64,000 nt of DNA, from NCBI RefSeq assembly GCF_900176345.1, contig NZ_FWXU01000017.1, forward strand, positions 62,001 to 126,000. The letters are read 5' to 3'. Positions 8,243 through 17,828 of the stretch are shown here, in pieces. A program made the translations under genes and the position numbers. This stretch comes from Rhizobium sp. RU36D (GTDB lineage Bacteria > Pseudomonadota > Alphaproteobacteria > Rhizobiales > Rhizobiaceae). Numbering within the stretch: position 1 is the first letter of the stretch; each line of letters begins with the position of its first letter. The notes below the pieces were generated by a model. The model had not been told where the DNA came from. It was given only the letters and a program-made list of their open reading frames with translations, and made no database searches.

Positions 8243-9298
8243 CTAGCGGTCGAGCTGCTCGCTTTCGTCGTGAACGGCGTATTGCGCGTCATAGGCCCGC
8301 ACGATGCGCCCTACGAGCGGATGGCGGACCACATCCGTATCCTTGAAGCGGACGACCGAAATGCCCTCGATCCCATTCAGGATCTGCAGGGCCTCCACCA
8401 GACCGGACTTCACGCCGCGTGGCAGGTCCACCTGGCTCGGATCGCCGGTGATGATCATGCGGCCGTTTTCACCCAGACGCGTCAGAAACATCTTCATCTG
8501 CATCGATGTGGTGTTCTGTGCTTCGTCGAGGATGATGGCGGCATTGGAAAGCGTGCGCCCGCGCATGAAGGCAAGCGGCGCGATTTCGATGACGCCGGCG
8601 GTAATGGCGCGCTCGACCTTATCGCCCGGCATCATGTCGTAGAGCGCGTCATAGAGCGGGCGCAGATAGGGATCGACCTTTTCCTTCATGTCGCCCGGCA
8701 GGAAGCCGAGACGTTCGCCGGCTTCCACGGCAGGGCGCGTCAGCACGATGCGATCGACCACACCACGCTCCAGCAGCTGCGCGGCATGCGCCACCGCAAG
8801 ATAGGTCTTGCCGGTACCGGCCGGGCCAACGCCGAAAACCAGTTCCGAGCGGTCCAGCGCCCGCATATAGGCATCCTGCGTCGGCGTGCGGGCGGCGATG
8901 GTCTTTTTGCGCGTGGAGATCTGGGCCATCGACAGCTTCGCCTTGCGCTCCATCGTCGGCAGGCTCAACTGATCGTCAGCCGCCACCGCCATGCGGATCG
9001 CACCTTCGACATCGGAGATCTCGACGGATCCGCCGCTCTGCAGCTTGGCATACAGGAAATCGAGCGCCCGTCGTGCCTGATTGGTGGCCACCAGATCGCC
9101 GGAAATGGAAACGGAATTACCCCGCGCGCGCGCCTCGATGCTCAGGCGCTCCTCCAGGAGCTTCAGGTTCTGGTCGAACTGCCCGAACAGCTCGCTGGCA
9201 AACCTGTTGTTCTCGAACGTCAAGATAAAGTGATTGGCGTCGGTCACTGTGTTGCGGGAATTGCGCGGTTGTGAAGATACCAATTCTTGTGCGTTCAA
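8243..9298 (-). CDS. PhoH-like ATPase (YbeZ)
   Basis: 351 residues from the chosen start. Walker A is GPAGTGKTYLAVAHA and Walker B is IILDEAQNTT, with an N-terminal KH-like RNA-binding region. PhoH/YbeZ proteins are ATPases associated with RNA and work with YbeY in rRNA processing. An in-frame ATG at 9361 would lie inside miaB. A TTG at 9298-9296 is preferred because AGGAG precedes it by about 9 nt and the protein then begins (M)NAQELVSS, close to family length. If correct, translation starts at a rare TTG codon. Confidence 0.9.
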   Translation of the reverse strand: MNAQELVSSQPRNSRNTVTDANHFILTFENNRFASELFGQFDQNLKLLEERLSIEARARGNSVSISGDLVATNQARRALDFLYAKLQSGGSVEISDVEGAIRMAVAADDQLSLPTMERKAKLSMAQISTRKKTIAARTPTQDAYMRALDRSELVFGVGPAGTGKTYLAVAHAAQLLERGVVDRIVLTRPAVEAGERLGFLPGDMKEKVDPYLRPLYDALYDMMPGDKVERAITAGVIEIAPLAFMRGRTLSNAAIILDEAQNTTSMQMKMFLTRLGENGRMIITGDPSQVDLPRGVKSGLVEALQILNGIEGISVVRFKDTDVVRHPLVGRIVRAYDAQYAVHDESEQLDR

Positions 9299-9338
9299 GC
9301 GGCGAGGCTCCTGCTCGTTGTCCGATCCGGGCCCCACT

Positions 9339-10739
9339 CTAGCTCTCTGCCACCTCGGCAAACAAGCTGTTTGGTCCGGTTGAGGTGATTCGTACCTTTA
9401 TAATGTCACCGATTTGCGATGTTTTTGCATCAACATTCACAGACTGGAGCCATGGAGAGCGTCCGATCAGCTGTCCGGGCATGCGTCCAGGCTTCTCCAG
9501 CAGGAGATCGATCACCTTTCCAACGCAAGACTCGGCGAATTCATGCTGCTGTTCCAAGAGCAAAGCCTGGAGCCGCGCCAGCCGTTCGGTCTTGACCTCC
9601 TCGGCCACCTGATCCTTCAGATCAGCGCCTGGCGTGCCCGGACGGGTGGAATACTTGAAGGAATAAGCCTGGGCATAACGAACGCGGCGGACCAGATCGA
9701 GCGTCGCCTCGAAATCCTCGTCCGTTTCTCCCGGGAAGCCGACGATAAAATCCCCCGAGAGCGCGATATCGGGACGAGCGGCCCGGATGCGCTCGATGAG
9801 GCGGATGTATTCCTCTGCCTTGTGGCGACGGTTCATCGCCTTCAGGATCCGGTCAGAGCCGGCCTGCACCGGCAGATGCAGATAGGGCATGAGCTTGTCG
9901 AGCTTGCGATGCGCCTCGACCAGGACATCATCCATGTCGCGTGGATGGCTCGTCGTGTAGCGCAGGCGGGCCAGCCCCTCGATTTCCGCCAAACGATACA
10001 GGAGATCGCCCAGTCCCAATGCCGAACCATCAGCAGCGGTGCCGTGCCAGGCATTGACGTTCTGGCCCAGCAAGGTCAGTTCGCGCACACCGTTGGCCAC
10101 CAGCTTTTCGGCCTCTGCCACGATCTGGTCGAGCGGGCGGGAGACTTCAGAACCGCGCGTGTAAGGCACGACGCAGAAGGTGCAAAACTTGTCGCAGCCC
10201 TCCTGAACCGTGAGAAAGGCCGTGACATTGCGAGGCTTGCCGGCGGTCTTCACCGGATCGGGCAGATGCTCGAACTTGTCCTCCAGGGCATATTCGGTAT
10301 CGACAACGCGTTCGCCGGTGCGGGCGCGCTGCAGGGCCTGTGGCAGCCGGTGATAGGTCTGCGGACCGATCACGACATCGACGGCGGGTTCCCGACGCGA
10401 GATCTCCTCGCCCTCGGCCTGCGCCACGCAGCCGGCGACGCCGATCATGAATTCGCGACCCTCGGCGGCGCGTGCCTTCTTCGTCTCGCGCAGGCGGCCC
10501 AGCGCCGAATAGACCTTGTCGGCGGCCTTCTCGCGAATATGGCAGGTGTTCAGCAGCACGAGATCGGCGTCTTCCATGACCTCGGTGGAGACATAGCCAT
10601 CCGCCGCCAGAGCGTCCGCCATGCGGCCGCTGTCATAGACGTTCATCTGGCAGCCATAGGTCTTGATGAAGACCTTGCGGCTATTGGTCAGGGGCGCCGG
10701 CCTGTCTGGGGCGATATCACTTGCGAGATCTTGGGTCAT
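9339..10739 (-). CDS. miaB: tRNA-2-methylthio-N6-dimethylallyladenosine synthase MiaB
   Basis: 466 residues. MiaB methylthiolates i6A37 in tRNAs reading UNN codons. The N-terminal UPF0004 domain starts [14 protein letters not shown] and carries the auxiliary cluster cysteines ([18 protein letters not shown]). The radical-SAM motif is [17 protein letters not shown] (about 180-196), and a TRAM domain ends the protein (about 395-460). It belongs to the minus-strand run with olsA upstream and phoH downstream. Confidence 0.96.
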   Translation of the reverse strand: MTQDLASDIAPDRPAPLTNSRKVFIKTYGCQMNVYDSGRMADALAADGYVSTEVMEDADLVLLNTCHIREKAADKVYSALGRLRETKKARAAEGREFMIGVAGCVAQAEGEEISRREPAVDVVIGPQTYHRLPQALQRARTGERVVDTEYALEDKFEHLPDPVKTAGKPRNVTAFLTVQEGCDKFCTFCVVPYTRGSEVSRPLDQIVAEAEKLVANGVRELTLLGQNVNAWHGTAADGSALGLGDLLYRLAEIEGLARLRYTTSHPRDMDDVLVEAHRKLDKLMPYLHLPVQAGSDRILKAMNRRHKAEEYIRLIERIRAARPDIALSGDFIVGFPGETDEDFEATLDLVRRVRYAQAYSFKYSTRPGTPGADLKDQVAEEVKTERLARLQALLLEQQHEFAESCVGKVIDLLLEKPGRMPGQLIGRSPWLQSVNVDAKTSQIGDIIKVRITSTGPNSLFAEVAES

Positions 10740-10790
10740 GGCGGCTATTTAGTGTGTTTTCGTCCGCGATAAAACCAAAAAGATCGCGGA

Positions 10791-11591
10791 TCACATCTTG
10801 CGCAGATGGCGTCCCATCAGGTGATGCTGCAGCATGCGGCGGATCTCCTGCTCGATGCCGGCGCTGAGTTGTTTGCGGTTGGTCTGAGAGGTGCAATCCA
10901 TGACCGGACCGAAGGTGACATCCACATCGATGGCACCCGCCCGGAGCACCCCCAGAAGGTGGGGCACGAGTTGAACATCCCCCGGCCAACTGGCGATAGG
11001 GCGATGATAGCGCCCCATCGGCATGCCATAGACGCGCGTATAAGCGATGGATACAGGCTGGATGTGCACCACGCCTTCTGGCGCGAGCGGCAGTGCCGCC
11101 GCTGCTGCCCCGAAAAGCGAGGATTTCACGCCGAGCAGCCTGTTTCCATCCGAGGTGGTGCCTTCCGGAAACAGCACGACCACTTCGCCGTCCGCCATGC
11201 GCTGGGCGATCTCGCCGACCTGGTCGCCGGTACGGCGGCGGTCCTCGCGGGTGACGAAAATCGTCTTCTGCAAGCGGGCGAGAAGGCCGAAGACCGGCCA
11301 GCTCTTGACCTCCGTCTTGGCAATGAAGGCGACGTCGCAGAGACTGCCAAGGATCAGGATATCCTTCCATGAGGCATGGTTGGCGGCCAGCATCAGGGGA
11401 CGGCGGCGGTCGGGTTCACCATGGACATGGATGCGAATACCCAGCATCCAGCAGGCGGCGCGGTGCCAGACACGGGGCAGACGACGGCGATAACGGAAGT
11501 CAAACAAAAGGCCAATGATTTGGACTGGAGCAAGAAGCAGCGCCAGCAAGGCAAGGCCCAAGACAACGAAGCCGATGCGCAACGAACTCAT
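10791..11591 (-). CDS. olsA: Lyso-ornithine lipid O-acyltransferase OlsA (PlsC-type)
   Basis: 266 residues. An N-terminal hydrophobic helix (about 5-30) is followed by a PlsC acyltransferase domain with NHASWKD (HX4D catalytic motif, about 71-77) and FPEGTTSDGNR (substrate phosphate/glycerol motif, about 141-151). The family transfers an acyl chain from acyl-ACP to a lyso-lipid at the inner membrane. In Sinorhizobium the gene in this context is remembered as olsA, which completes ornithine lipid after OlsB. OlsB is also in this window (27752-28630). A general 1-acylglycerol-3-phosphate acyltransferase (PlsC) is the main alternative. Confidence 0.75.
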   Translation of the reverse strand: MSSLRIGFVVLGLALLALLLAPVQIIGLLFDFRYRRRLPRVWHRAACWMLGIRIHVHGEPDRRRPLMLAANHASWKDILILGSLCDVAFIAKTEVKSWPVFGLLARLQKTIFVTREDRRRTGDQVGEIAQRMADGEVVVLFPEGTTSDGNRLLGVKSSLFGAAAAALPLAPEGVVHIQPVSIAYTRVYGMPMGRYHRPIASWPGDVQLVPHLLGVLRAGAIDVDVTFGPVMDCTSQTNRKQLSAGIEQEIRRMLQHHLMGRHLRKM

Positions 11592-11624
11592 GACGCGCAG
11601 TCACCCGCCGATATGCCCATGGCT

Positions 11625-12068
11625 CTACTTGTCTTCCTTTTTTAGCGGCACGCCATAGAGTTCAAGCCGGTGGTCTACAAGGCGGAAGCCATATTCGCGG
11701 GCGATCCGCTCCTGCAAGGCCTCGATCTCGGGGGAATGGAACTCGATCACCACGCCGGTCTTGAGATCGATGAGGTGATCGTGATGGGCTTCGGGCACGG
11801 TCTCATAGCGGGAGCGGCCGTCGCGGAAGTCATGGCGCTCTATGATGCCGGCATCCTCGAACAGCTTCACGGTGCGATAGACGGTCGAAATCGAGATGCG
11901 GGCATCGACCTTGACCGAGCGGCGATGCAATTCCTCGACATCGGGATGATCGTCGGAGCCCTCGAGAATCTGGGCAATGATACGCCTTTGCTCCGTCATG
12001 CGCATACCGCGCTCGACGCAGAGTTCCTCCAGCGATTTGACCGTTTCCGTCATGGCATCCCGCATCAA
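11625..12068 (-). CDS. fur: Fur/Mur-family metal-responsive regulator
   Basis: 147 residues. A winged-helix domain (about 15-85, RMTEQRRIIAQILEG and ISISTVYRTVKLFEDAGII) precedes the dimerisation domain with HHDHLIDLKTGVVIEFHSPEI. Fur-like repressors bind metal and block iron or manganese uptake genes. At the position where E. coli Fur has the first structural CxxC the sequence reads LIDLKTG, without Cys, as in the rhizobial manganese regulator Mur. It may therefore respond mainly to Mn. Initiation at an internal Met near residue 6 is possible. Confidence 0.9.
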   Translation of the reverse strand: MMRDAMTETVKSLEELCVERGMRMTEQRRIIAQILEGSDDHPDVEELHRRSVKVDARISISTVYRTVKLFEDAGIIERHDFRDGRSRYETVPEAHHDHLIDLKTGVVIEFHSPEIEALQERIAREYGFRLVDHRLELYGVPLKKEDK

Positions 12069-12124
12069 ACTAAAGATGTTCCGGATATTAGCCGCTTTGC
12101 ATGAGCGCCGGAATGCCTAGGCAG

Positions 12125-12622
12125 TTACCGAAGATCGCGCTTCATGACAAGCGCCGCCGATTTCCGGCCCTTGCGGTCCTCGTAATAGGCAGGGCGTTCT
12201 CCCGCCTTTTCGAAGCCGAGCTTGCGATAAAGCGCAATGGCGGCGGCGTTTCCGTCATCGACCTCCAGGAACATTTCCTGGCCGCCGCTCGCTTCTGCAT
12301 GCCGGATCGCCGCCTGCATCAGCCGCCAGCCAAGTCCATGACGCGACTGCTTTTCATGAACCGCGACCGTCAGGATTTCCGCCTCGCCCGCCACTTCACG
12401 GGCGAGCACGAAGCCGGCCATCGGCGGCTTGAAGATCAGCGCATTGGTCTGGCGCGCGACGAAGCCGAAGACATTCGGCTGCAGCAGCAGGCTCAGGAAT
12501 TCGCCATCACCCCAGGGCCTGGCGAAACGCTGTCCGTGCAGGACAGATACTTCCGGACAATCTTCCGGGACCATGTCGACGATTTCGAATTCGGGTTTGC
12601 GGGAAAAAAAGCTGTCTGACAT
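12125..12622 (-). CDS. rimI: Ribosomal protein S18 alanine N-acetyltransferase RimI-like (GNAT)
   Basis: 165 residues from the ATG at 12622 (MSDSFFSRKPEFEI); a longer frame upstream was not used because the extra 12 residues look non-family. A GNAT fold is visible: the acetyl-CoA loop is SRHGLGWRLMQAAIRHAE, followed by MFLEVDDGNAAAIALYRKLGFEKAGERPAYY, typical of RimI. The family acetylates the N-terminal Ala of ribosomal protein S18, although many alphaproteobacterial members are assigned only by context. It follows tsaB, as it commonly does. Confidence 0.85.
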   Translation of the reverse strand: MSDSFFSRKPEFEIVDMVPEDCPEVSVLHGQRFARPWGDGEFLSLLLQPNVFGFVARQTNALIFKPPMAGFVLAREVAGEAEILTVAVHEKQSRHGLGWRLMQAAIRHAEASGGQEMFLEVDDGNAAAIALYRKLGFEKAGERPAYYEDRKGRKSAALVMKRDLR

Positions 12623-12737
12623 TGCGGTTCCAGGTCTGTTTGCCTCTCGAATCGGCAAATGGCCGGAATTCGATCAACCCATCATACCCGGCGGCCCTTT
12701 CCGGAACGTCAACCCGAGCGAAGATTGTCAAGCCGAG

Positions 12738-13400
12738 CTAAATTCGTGCGACGGCAAAACCTTCCTGTGGACGAACGTCAGGACCCCGCAGATAGAGCGG
12801 CTTCGGCTGGTCCGTGGAAGACACGCCCAGGCGGGCGACAAGCCGGATCGGGAAGCGGTCGGCGCCGCCCGGGTCAGCAGATTGGGACAGCAAGCAGCTG
12901 CCCGAACCGGCAAGCTCAGCACCCGGATAGGCCGCGGCCAGGTCCTTCGCCTCCTCCATCGAGGCGACCGTCGGCGGAGAAAGCACCGCTCCCGACGAAG
13001 CGAAAGCCTGGAGATACAGTTCGTCGCGCTTGGCATCCATAACGGCGATGACCGGGCGATCATCCGCATCGCCCCGGCGCTCCAAAGCTTCGGCAGCGAT
13101 GACGGCCAGAGTAGACACGCCGACGGCCTTCACACCGAGCGCGAGAGCAAGGCCCCTCGCCGCGGCGACACCGACGCGAATGCCGGTAAACGAACCCGGA
13201 CCGATCACCACGGCTACCCGCTCGACCGCGGCCAATTTCAGGCCGGCTTCGGCCATCACGGCGTCGATAAGGGACATCAGCCGTTCTGCATGTCCCTTGC
13301 CGATGGTCTCGGTCTGCTCGGCAAGCACGATACCGCGACCGCTGTCATAGACAGCGGCGGCGCAGTCAGCGCCGGCGGTATCGATGGCAAGAAGGATCAT
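12738..13400 (-). CDS. tsaB: tRNA threonylcarbamoyladenosine biosynthesis protein TsaB
   Basis: 220 residues. TsaB is the non-catalytic ASKHA-fold partner of TsaD in making t6A37 in ANN-decoding tRNAs. The N-terminus MILLAIDTAGADCAAAVYD and the block VIGPGSFTGIRVGVAAARGLA (about 68-88) are diagnostic. TsaD is not in the window. It sits 19 nt after nfu and upstream of rimI. Confidence 0.93.
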   Translation of the reverse strand: MILLAIDTAGADCAAAVYDSGRGIVLAEQTETIGKGHAERLMSLIDAVMAEAGLKLAAVERVAVVIGPGSFTGIRVGVAAARGLALALGVKAVGVSTLAVIAAEALERRGDADDRPVIAVMDAKRDELYLQAFASSGAVLSPPTVASMEEAKDLAAAYPGAELAGSGSCLLSQSADPGGADRFPIRLVARLGVSSTDQPKPLYLRGPDVRPQEGFAVARI

Positions 13401-13419
13401 CTGTGCGCTCGGCCTGGAG

Positions 13420-13983
13420 TCAGACCGCCTCGACTTCCTGCACCTCGGGCACGAAATGGCGCAACAGATTCTGCACGCCGTGCTTCAAGGTCGCGGTGGA
13501 CGAGGGGCAACCGGAGCATGCGCCCTTCATGTTGAGGTAGACCTTGCCATCGCGGAAGCCACGGAAGGTGATATCGCCGCCATCCTGCGCAACGGCCGGA
13601 CGGACCCGCGTCTCCAGCAATTCCTTGATGGTGGCGACAATGGTCTCATCGCCGGCATTGAAGAATTCTTCTTCCAGATCGTCCTGCTCCGCACCGCCGG
13701 CCTTGGCCATGACGGGCGTGCCGCTCATGAAATGCTCCATGATGGCGCCGAGAATGGCCGGCTTCAGGTGCTGCCATTCCGGGCCTTCCTTCGTCACGGT
13801 GACGAAGTCATAGCCGAAATAAACAGCGGAAACGCCAGGGACCGCGAAGATGCGCGTCGCGAGTGGGGAAATTTCAGCGCTGGCCGCATCGCGAAAATCC
13901 GCGGTGCCGGATTCCATGACAACCTTGCCAGGCAGGAACTTGAGGGTGGCCGGGTTCGGCGTGGCTTCAGTCTGGATAAACAT
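13420..13983 (-). CDS. NifU/Nfu-type iron-sulfur cluster carrier protein
   Basis: 187 residues: an N-terminal Nfu_N domain (about 1-90, MFIQTEATPNPATLKFLPG) and a C-terminal NifU-like domain (about 110-180) with the cluster-binding motif CSGCPSS (CxxC). Such proteins bind a 4Fe-4S cluster between two subunits and pass it to targets such as radical-SAM and aconitase-type enzymes. The architecture is that of mitochondrial NFU1, not of NifU from nif operons, so no nitrogen-fixation role is implied. Radical-SAM enzymes MiaB and HemW elsewhere in the window are possible clients by inference only. Confidence 0.92.
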   Translation of the reverse strand: MFIQTEATPNPATLKFLPGKVVMESGTADFRDAASAEISPLATRIFAVPGVSAVYFGYDFVTVTKEGPEWQHLKPAILGAIMEHFMSGTPVMAKAGGAEQDDLEEEFFNAGDETIVATIKELLETRVRPAVAQDGGDITFRGFRDGKVYLNMKGACSGCPSSTATLKHGVQNLLRHFVPEVQEVEAV

Positions 13984-14090
13984 CGGAATCTCCGTCGGCC
14001 ATGTCAGGCCGTTCTGTTTAGAATATTTCCAAAATATGCCTGATCAAACCCTGCTTCAAGGCCAGATTTGATATTTGTCGCGCGCCAAAG

Positions 14091-14582
14091 TCAGCAGAGC
14101 GCGTCGATTTCCTCGTTTGTGAGCGTATCCGGCAACACCGTGACCGGAATAGGAAAGGCCGCCGCTCGACCGGCGATCATGGACACCAGAGGCCCCGGTC
14201 CATCCTTGGCCGATCCTGCCGCCAGCACCAGGATCGCAATATCCCGGTCTTCTTCGATCAGGCTGTGGATCTGGGCCGCTGCGCTGCCCTCGCGGATCAC
14301 GATCTCCGGCTCGATGCCGATCGTCTCCCGCACGGTCTGGGCCGCCCGCGCCATCGAGGTCTCCGCCTCGTCCCGCGCCTCGGCCCGCATGATCTCACCG
14401 ACGCCAAGCCATTGCTGGAACTCGCCATCGGGGATGATGTACAAGAGCACCAGCCCGCCATTGGAATTCTTGGCACGACGCCCGGCATAATGCACCGCGC
14501 GATAACATTCCGGTGTCCCGTCGATGACGGCCATGAACTTTCGCCGATGGCCTTCCTGACGTGACAGGCGCGTTGAAACCAT
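14091..14582 (-). CDS. Universal stress protein (UspA family)
   Basis: 163 residues from the internal ATG at 14582 (MVSTRLSRQEGHRRKF). The family core starts MAVIDGTPECYRAVHYAGRRA, and a C-terminal LVLAAGSAKDGPGPLVSMIAGR resembles the ATP-binding GxxGxG-type loop in degenerate form. Usp proteins are small cytosolic stress proteins with poorly defined biochemistry. An upstream ATG (14606) would add eight basic residues. It lies between trpS and nfu. Confidence 0.85.
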   Translation of the reverse strand: MVSTRLSRQEGHRRKFMAVIDGTPECYRAVHYAGRRAKNSNGGLVLLYIIPDGEFQQWLGVGEIMRAEARDEAETSMARAAQTVRETIGIEPEIVIREGSAAAQIHSLIEEDRDIAILVLAAGSAKDGPGPLVSMIAGRAAAFPIPVTVLPDTLTNEEIDALC

Positions 14583-14658
14583 GGTCTTCCCCCGCCCCCG
14601 GATCATGCTTCTGCCGCCCTGCGGCGGGCTCCGGTTTACCCGCCGCGACGCATGGACC

Positions 14659-15726
14659 TTACTGCACGAAGCCGATGATGTCGCGGACTTCCTTCATGGT
14701 CTTCTCAGCCCGCGCCCGAGCCCGTGCACCACCATCGCGCAGAACCGCGTCGATATGGCCAGGATCGGCCATCAACCGACGCATCTCCGTATTCACGGGA
14801 GCGAGCGTCGTGATGGCCAGATCGATCAAGGCCGGCTTAAAGACGGAGAACTGCTGTCCGCCGAATTCCGCAAGCACGTCGGCCTTGGTGCGGTCGGACA
14901 ATGCGGCGAAGATGCCCACGAGATTGTCGGCTTCCGGACGACCCTTGAGGCCTTCGACTTCGCTCGGCAATGCGTCGGGGTCGGTCTTGGCCTTCTTGAT
15001 CTTCTTCGAGATCGTGTCGGCATCATCCATCAGGTTGATGCGCGAGAGATCCGAAGCGTCGGACTTCGACATCTTCTTGGTGCCGTCCCGCAGGCTCATG
15101 ACACGCGGCGCCGGTCCGTCGATCAGCGGCTCGACCATCGGGAAATAGGCATGCACGGGCTCTTCGCCAACCGTGATATCGACGCCGGTACCGGACGCCC
15201 GGATGCGATCGGCGAAGTCCAGGTTGAACTTCATGGCGATATCGCGGGCGAGTTCCAGATGCTGCTTCTGGTCGTCACCGACAGGCACATGGGTGGCGCG
15301 ATAAACGAGAATGTCCGCGGCCATCAGGCTCGGATAGGCGAGCAGCCCCAGCGACACCTGTTCGACATTCTTGCCGCCGGTCTTGTCCTTGAACTGGGTC
15401 ATGCGCTCCATCCAGCCGATGCGCGCGACGCAATTGAAAATCCAGGCGAGTTCCGCATGCTGCGGCACGGCCGACTGGTTGAAGACGATGTGCTTCTGCG
15501 GATCGATGCCGGCTGCCAGAAACGCCGCGGTGATCGACCGGATCTGGTTCGGCATGTCCTCATGCACCAGCTGTGCGGTGATGGCATGCAGATCGACGAC
15601 GCAGTAGATGCAGTCGTTATTGGCCTGCAACGCTACGAATTTCCTGATGGCACCAAGATAGTTGCCGAGATGCAGATTGCCGGTGGGTTGAACGCCGGAA
15701 AAAACCAGTGGCTTGAATTCGCTCAT
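14659..15726 (-). CDS. trpS: Tryptophanyl-tRNA synthetase TrpS
   Basis: 355 residues from the ATG at 15726 ([23 protein letters not shown]), the usual bacterial N-terminus. A longer frame to 15789 was rejected on family length. The class I signatures are GNLHLGN (HIGH equivalent) and KMSKS near 225. It charges tRNA-Trp. The neighbouring Usp gene follows and a VOC gene precedes on the same strand. Confidence 0.96.
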   Translation of the reverse strand: MSEFKPLVFSGVQPTGNLHLGNYLGAIRKFVALQANNDCIYCVVDLHAITAQLVHEDMPNQIRSITAAFLAAGIDPQKHIVFNQSAVPQHAELAWIFNCVARIGWMERMTQFKDKTGGKNVEQVSLGLLAYPSLMAADILVYRATHVPVGDDQKQHLELARDIAMKFNLDFADRIRASGTGVDITVGEEPVHAYFPMVEPLIDGPAPRVMSLRDGTKKMSKSDASDLSRINLMDDADTISKKIKKAKTDPDALPSEVEGLKGRPEADNLVGIFAALSDRTKADVLAEFGGQQFSVFKPALIDLAITTLAPVNTEMRRLMADPGHIDAVLRDGGARARARAEKTMKEVRDIIGFVQ

Positions 15727-15832
15727 GATGTCCTCGACAGGCGGGTGGAAGGCCTGGGCTCGCGATTGATAACGGTGGCGCTTATGCACTTCGCCTATCG
15801 CACAATCAAGAGGCAGGCGGCGCCGTCCATGC

Positions 15833-16225
15833 TCAGGCCGGCTGGATCAGGTCCCAGAGATTGCCATAGAGATCCTCGAACACGGCCACGGTGCCATAGA
15901 CCTCGTGGCGCGGCTCCTCATGGAAGCGGATGCCAGCCGCCTGGAACCGGCCGTGGTCGCGGGCGAAATCGTCGGTATGGAGGAAGAAGCCGACGCGGCC
16001 CCCGGTCTGGTTGCCGATCGCGGCGCGCTGCGCCTCGCCCTCGGCCTTGGCCAGAAGCAGGCCCGCGCCGCCGTCAGACGACGGCGCGACCACAAGCCAG
16101 CGCTTGCCATCGGGAAGCGGCTGATCAGCAAGGCACTCAAATCCAAGGTCATTGCAGTAATGGGCCTTGGCACGATCGTAGTCGTCCACAACAAGGCTGA
16201 CCGTGGCGATCCGGCGAGATGTCAT
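15833..16225 (-). CDS. VOC (glyoxalase/bleomycin-resistance) family protein
   Basis: 130 residues from the ATG at 16225, which overlaps the murJ stop by four bases (ATGA). It starts [20 protein letters not shown], continues with [13 protein letters not shown] and [14 protein letters not shown] blocks, and ends with [18 protein letters not shown], whose FxDxxGNxWDL is the typical metal-site end of the second beta-alpha-beta-beta-beta repeat. VOC proteins cover glyoxalases, dioxygenases and resistance proteins, and substrate cannot be predicted. The overlap implies cotranslation with murJ. Confidence 0.85.
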   Translation of the reverse strand: MTSRRIATVSLVVDDYDRAKAHYCNDLGFECLADQPLPDGKRWLVVAPSSDGGAGLLLAKAEGEAQRAAIGNQTGGRVGFFLHTDDFARDHGRFQAAGIRFHEEPRHEVYGTVAVFEDLYGNLWDLIQPA

Positions 16226-17826
16226 GGTTCCATCTCCTTGGTCGCGGTCTCGTCCGCATCTGGCCGGGGCCTGCGCTTCAGGTTGTCGCGGAGCATCCTG
16301 AGGCTTGCGCCGCCACTGGCGAAGGCCAGCGTGAAATAGACCACCATGGCCGTGAGGATGAGGCCCCCAAGCGTGCCGACCCGCATCAGCAGTGGTGCGG
16401 CCGTCGATAGCGGGTAGGCCAGCCACTCAATGGCGTAATGCAAGCCGATGGCCATGACCGCTGCTGCCACCATCAGGCGGGGAATGCGGGTGAGCAACGG
16501 GATATCCCGGCCCCAATGTCCCCGCCAGACCAGTGTTGCGAAGAGCAGGATGGCATTGACCCAACCGGCGACAATCTCGGCGGTCGAAATACCCTCCGCC
16601 CCCATGCGCGGAAAGAGGTAGAGCGCCAGCGAGACATTGGTCACGACGGAGATGGCCGCGAAGATCATCGGCGTGCGGGTGTCTTCGCGGGCAAAGAAGC
16701 CGGGAATGAAGGCCTTGATCAGCACGAAGGCGGGCAGTCCCAGTCCGTATATCGCCAGGATACCGGCGACCACAGGCGTCGATTCGGGTGAGAAGCGGCC
16801 ATGTTCGTAGACCAGACGGATGATCGGCTCGGACATGACCAGCAGCGCGGCCGCCGCCGGCAATGTCAGGAACATCACGAATTCCACCGAGCGGTTCTGC
16901 AGGTTGTCCGCCTCCACCCGGTGACCGGCGCGCAGCGCACGGGAGAGCTCCGGCAGGAGCACGGTGGCAACTGCGATGCCGAAGACGCCGAGCGGGAGCT
17001 GGTAGATGCGGTCGGCCAGAACAAGCGAAGTCACCGCGCTGTCCTGCGCGGAGGCAATCGCCGTATTGATCAACAGGTTGATCTGGGTGATGCCGCCGGT
17101 GATGGCGGCCGGCAGCGCCAGGATCAGCAGGCGGCGGACATTCGGCGTGAAGCGCGGCCGCCGAAAGCCGATGGCCATGCCGGCCTGGCGCACCGCGATC
17201 CACACAATGGCAAGCTGAACAAGACCGGCTGCCATGACACCCCAGGAGAGGCCATACCCCACCGTCACCGTGTCGTGGCCGCCGTACCAGGCATAGCCGA
17301 GCACGCCGATCAGAATGATATTGAGAAAGACGGGTGCAATGGCCGCAGCAAAGTATTTGTGCAGCGAGTTGAGCATGCCGCCCATCATGGCCGCCAGCGA
17401 CATGCAGGCGAGATAGGGGAACATGATGGTCGCCATGGCGACCGTGTTGTCGAATTTTTCAGGATCGTCGACAAAGCCAGGGGCAATCACGGTGCGCACT
17501 AGGAACGGCATGGAGAGTTCCATGGCGATGGTCAGCACCATCAGCACCGTGAACAGAACGCCGAAGACTTCCTCGGAGAAGCGTTTGGCGCCTTCCATGC
17601 CGCCCGCCTCGATCTCCTTGGCGAAGAGCGGCACGAAAGCGGAGTTGAAGGCGCCTTCGGCAAAGAGCCTGCGGAAGGTGTTGGGGAAGCGGAAGGCGAC
17701 GTTGAAGGCATCCGCCACCGGGCCGGTACCCAGCATGCTGGCCATCAGCATTTCGCGGGCGAAACCGAAGACCCGGCTGCCCAGCGTTGCGCCGCCGACC
17801 GTGGCCAGCTTCTTGAGAAGGCTCAT
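16222..17826 (-). CDS. murJ: Lipid II flippase MurJ (MviN)
   Basis: 534 residues, strongly hydrophobic with about 14 membrane segments. MurJ moves lipid-linked peptidoglycan precursor across the inner membrane. The N-terminal SRVFGFAREMLMASMLGTG and RFPNTFRRLFAEGAFNSAFVP blocks carry the conserved Arg residues of the central cavity. The start lies two nucleotides after the glnD stop, matching the common glnD-murJ pairing. The C-terminus has a short cytosolic basic and acidic tail. Confidence 0.95.
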   Translation of the reverse strand: MSLLKKLATVGGATLGSRVFGFAREMLMASMLGTGPVADAFNVAFRFPNTFRRLFAEGAFNSAFVPLFAKEIEAGGMEGAKRFSEEVFGVLFTVLMVLTIAMELSMPFLVRTVIAPGFVDDPEKFDNTVAMATIMFPYLACMSLAAMMGGMLNSLHKYFAAAIAPVFLNIILIGVLGYAWYGGHDTVTVGYGLSWGVMAAGLVQLAIVWIAVRQAGMAIGFRRPRFTPNVRRLLILALPAAITGGITQINLLINTAIASAQDSAVTSLVLADRIYQLPLGVFGIAVATVLLPELSRALRAGHRVEADNLQNRSVEFVMFLTLPAAAALLVMSEPIIRLVYEHGRFSPESTPVVAGILAIYGLGLPAFVLIKAFIPGFFAREDTRTPMIFAAISVVTNVSLALYLFPRMGAEGISTAEIVAGWVNAILLFATLVWRGHWGRDIPLLTRIPRLMVAAAVMAIGLHYAIEWLAYPLSTAAPLLMRVGTLGGLILTAMVVYFTLAFASGGASLRMLRDNLKRRPRPDADETATKEMEP

Positions 17827-17828
17827 GC

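Noticed and set aside
14581..16200. 539-codon plus-strand open frame opposite trpS and the VOC gene
   Set aside because: Antisense to two well-identified genes; a product of codon bias.
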